Assembly: GCA_964434385.1 (NCBI GenBank)
Contig: CAYSUW010000002.1
Coordinates: 62,001 to 126,000, forward strand
Length of the DNA stretch: 64,000 bases
Direction: 5' to 3'
Origin: GCA-002700125 sp964434385
Lineage (GTDB): Bacteria; Chloroflexota; Dehalococcoidia; Lucifugimonadales; Lucifugimonadaceae
Position numbers and translations under genes: made by a program. Below, in pieces: positions 62,900 to 64,000 of this stretch. The notes beneath the pieces were generated by a model, which saw only the letters and a list, made by a program, of their open reading frames with translations, searched no databases and was not told where the DNA came from. How positions within the stretch are numbered: the stretch's first letter is position 1; each line of letters begins with the position of its first letter.

Positions 62900-63967
62900 T
62901 TACCAATCAATTTTAAGTTCGCTAGTAATACTCTTAAACCAATCTATAACTTCAGGATGATAAGGAATTCCATTTTGTTCTCTCTCTATTTCAGTTTCAT
63001 GTTCAAGTTGACCAGCATACACTACTCTTTCTTGTCCAGAAACAGGTGGATTTTGCTTTAGATCATCAAGATAATCATCTAAATCTTTTGTAAAATCTTT
63101 AAGATTTGAAAAAGCATCAATATTATATGCTATAAAATGATGAGTAGAACCATTTCTCCGTCTTAAACCTCCCCCTGTAGCTGATAAAATAGAGGTCATT
63201 ATCTCTAGCATTACTGCTAATCCATATCCTTTATGAGAACCAATTTCCCTAGTTCCTCCTAAAGGCAAAATATTATATTCATCTGGTATCTCAGTTTCAT
63301 CCATTATAGGCACTCCATTTGAATCTGATATCCAGCCTCCCATAGCTTTTACATTTAGACGTTTAGCTAATGTAATTTTATTTCCAGCCACTGAACTAGT
63401 TGAGGCATCAAAAATAAAAGGTGGGTTTTTTGCTGTAGGAGCACCAAAACCTAAAGGGTTCAGTCCTATCATTTGTGTTGTTCCGAAAGTAGGCACAACA
63501 CCTATCCCGCCTGTTGTAGTAGCCAAACCTACCAAATTTTCTTTTACAGCCATATGAGCATAATAAGCAGCAGGACCAAAATGTCCGCTGTTATAAACAT
63601 TTACCGCACCAATACCAAATTTTTTAGCTCTTTTAATAGCCTCCTTCATACCATGAGGACCGACTACTAAACCTAAACCCCGATCACTATCTATAGAGCA
63701 CACTGCATTAAAGTCTTTTGTTATCTTCCATTTTGGATTAGTATTTATCCCTCCTTCATTAGCACTTTGTACATATGCCCTCAACATATTGCTAACTCCA
63801 TGACTTTCTATGCCCCTTATATCTGAATAGACCAATACATCTGCAGCTTGTTTTGCATCAATTTTATTAAAGCCTATTTTTAAAAAAATTTGTTCTACTG
63901 TAGTTTCCATTTTTTGTTTTGAAACAGAAATAGCAATTTTTTTATCTACGTGAAATCTTTCTAACAT
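62900..63967 (-). CDS. Ldh2 family malate/L-lactate/sulfolactate dehydrogenase
   Basis: This 355-residue NAD(P) enzyme of the LDH2 fold has SDIRGIESHGVSNML near residue 48-62 with the catalytic His. YNSGHFGPAAYYAHMA, VPTFGTTQMIGLNPLGFGAPT, and GSHKGYGLAVMLEIM complete the set. Family members oxidise malate, L-lactate, sulfolactate or ureidoglycolate. The sugar-acid setting favours a hydroxyacid substrate. A ribosome site is seen at 63970-63976. Confidence 0.9.
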   Translation of the reverse strand: MLERFHVDKKIAISVSKQKMETTVEQIFLKIGFNKIDAKQAADVLVYSDIRGIESHGVSNMLRAYVQSANEGGINTNPKWKITKDFNAVCSIDSDRGLGLVVGPHGMKEAIKRAKKFGIGAVNVYNSGHFGPAAYYAHMAVKENLVGLATTTGGIGVVPTFGTTQMIGLNPLGFGAPTAKNPPFIFDASTSSVAGNKITLAKRLNVKAMGGWISDSNGVPIMDETEIPDEYNILPLGGTREIGSHKGYGLAVMLEIMTSILSATGGGLRRRNGSTHHFIAYNIDAFSNLKDFTKDLDDYLDDLKQNPPVSGQERVVYAGQLEHETEIEREQNGIPYHPEVIDWFKSITSELKIDW

Positions 63968-64000
63968 TTTTTTCTCCAGTTATTACATATTAGGTTTTAT

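Noticed and set aside
1..64000. Many AT-rich short repeats and TATAAT matches
   Set aside because: In DNA this AT-rich they are expected by chance. No regular spacing suggests CRISPR and no ends suggest insertion sequences.

Overview
The window is AT-rich (roughly 30% G+C by eye) and densely coded, with many 1-20 base overlaps and only one apparent gap over 300 bases, which itself holds a small gene. The gene set suggests a streamlined free-living bacterium, most likely marine Chloroflexota of the SAR202/Dehalococcoidia type. Supporting points are futalosine-route menaquinone synthesis, the LL-diaminopimelate aminotransferase route to lysine, a CysO-like sulfur carrier, a methionine synthase split into separate proteins, and a short protein with an HPPYCxC cysteine knuckle. 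The taxonomy is inference; no rRNA is present.

Layout. 1-1591 (+): the end of a DUF502 protein, a MOSC protein, a possible 38-residue protein, a YedK/HMCES-type protein and a 4-OT tautomerase. 1603-10123 (-): a tight one-carbon/corrinoid cluster. In transcription order it holds methylene-THF reductase, methyl-THF:corrinoid methyltransferase, a 'virulence factor' family protein, homocysteine methyltransferase, an unknown protein, an MtaA/CmuA-type zinc methyltransferase, a B12-binding protein, a small Cys protein, a RamA/RACo-type activase and a 2-hydroxyacid dehydrogenase. I read it as a split methionine synthase with its reactivation system plus unexplained partners. 10237-13257 (+): three oxidoreductases of probable hydroxyacid or sugar catabolism.

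13585-36919 (+, with a few genes on the other strand): a hypothetical gene, alaS, ruvX, aroE-aroC-aroK-aroB, a CysO/MoaD-like carrier (-), a HAD phosphatase, a PfkB kinase, pyrD (-), an MFS transporter, mutL, then a menaquinone (futalosine) block mqnP-ubiX-ubiD-mqnE-mqnA-mqnC-mqnD, two SDR-like proteins and a rhomboid. 36923-46800 (-): tmRNA, smpB (apparently AUU-started), ctpA, hflX, dapL, dapF (both catalytic cysteines replaced by serine), miaA, tpiA, pgk, a degenerate polyprenyl-synthase-like gene and tsaC.

46875-53002 (+): guaA-purD-purB-purC-DUF3105 protein-purS. 52992-57937 (-): hisZ-hisG-hisD-hisC-hisB. 58012-63967: a sugar or sugar-acid utilisation group (amidohydrolase/lactonase, zinc dehydrogenase, aldose-epimerase-like protein, EamA transporter, SDR, Ldh2 dehydrogenase). 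I saw no tRNA, rRNA, CRISPR array, insertion sequence or prophage.
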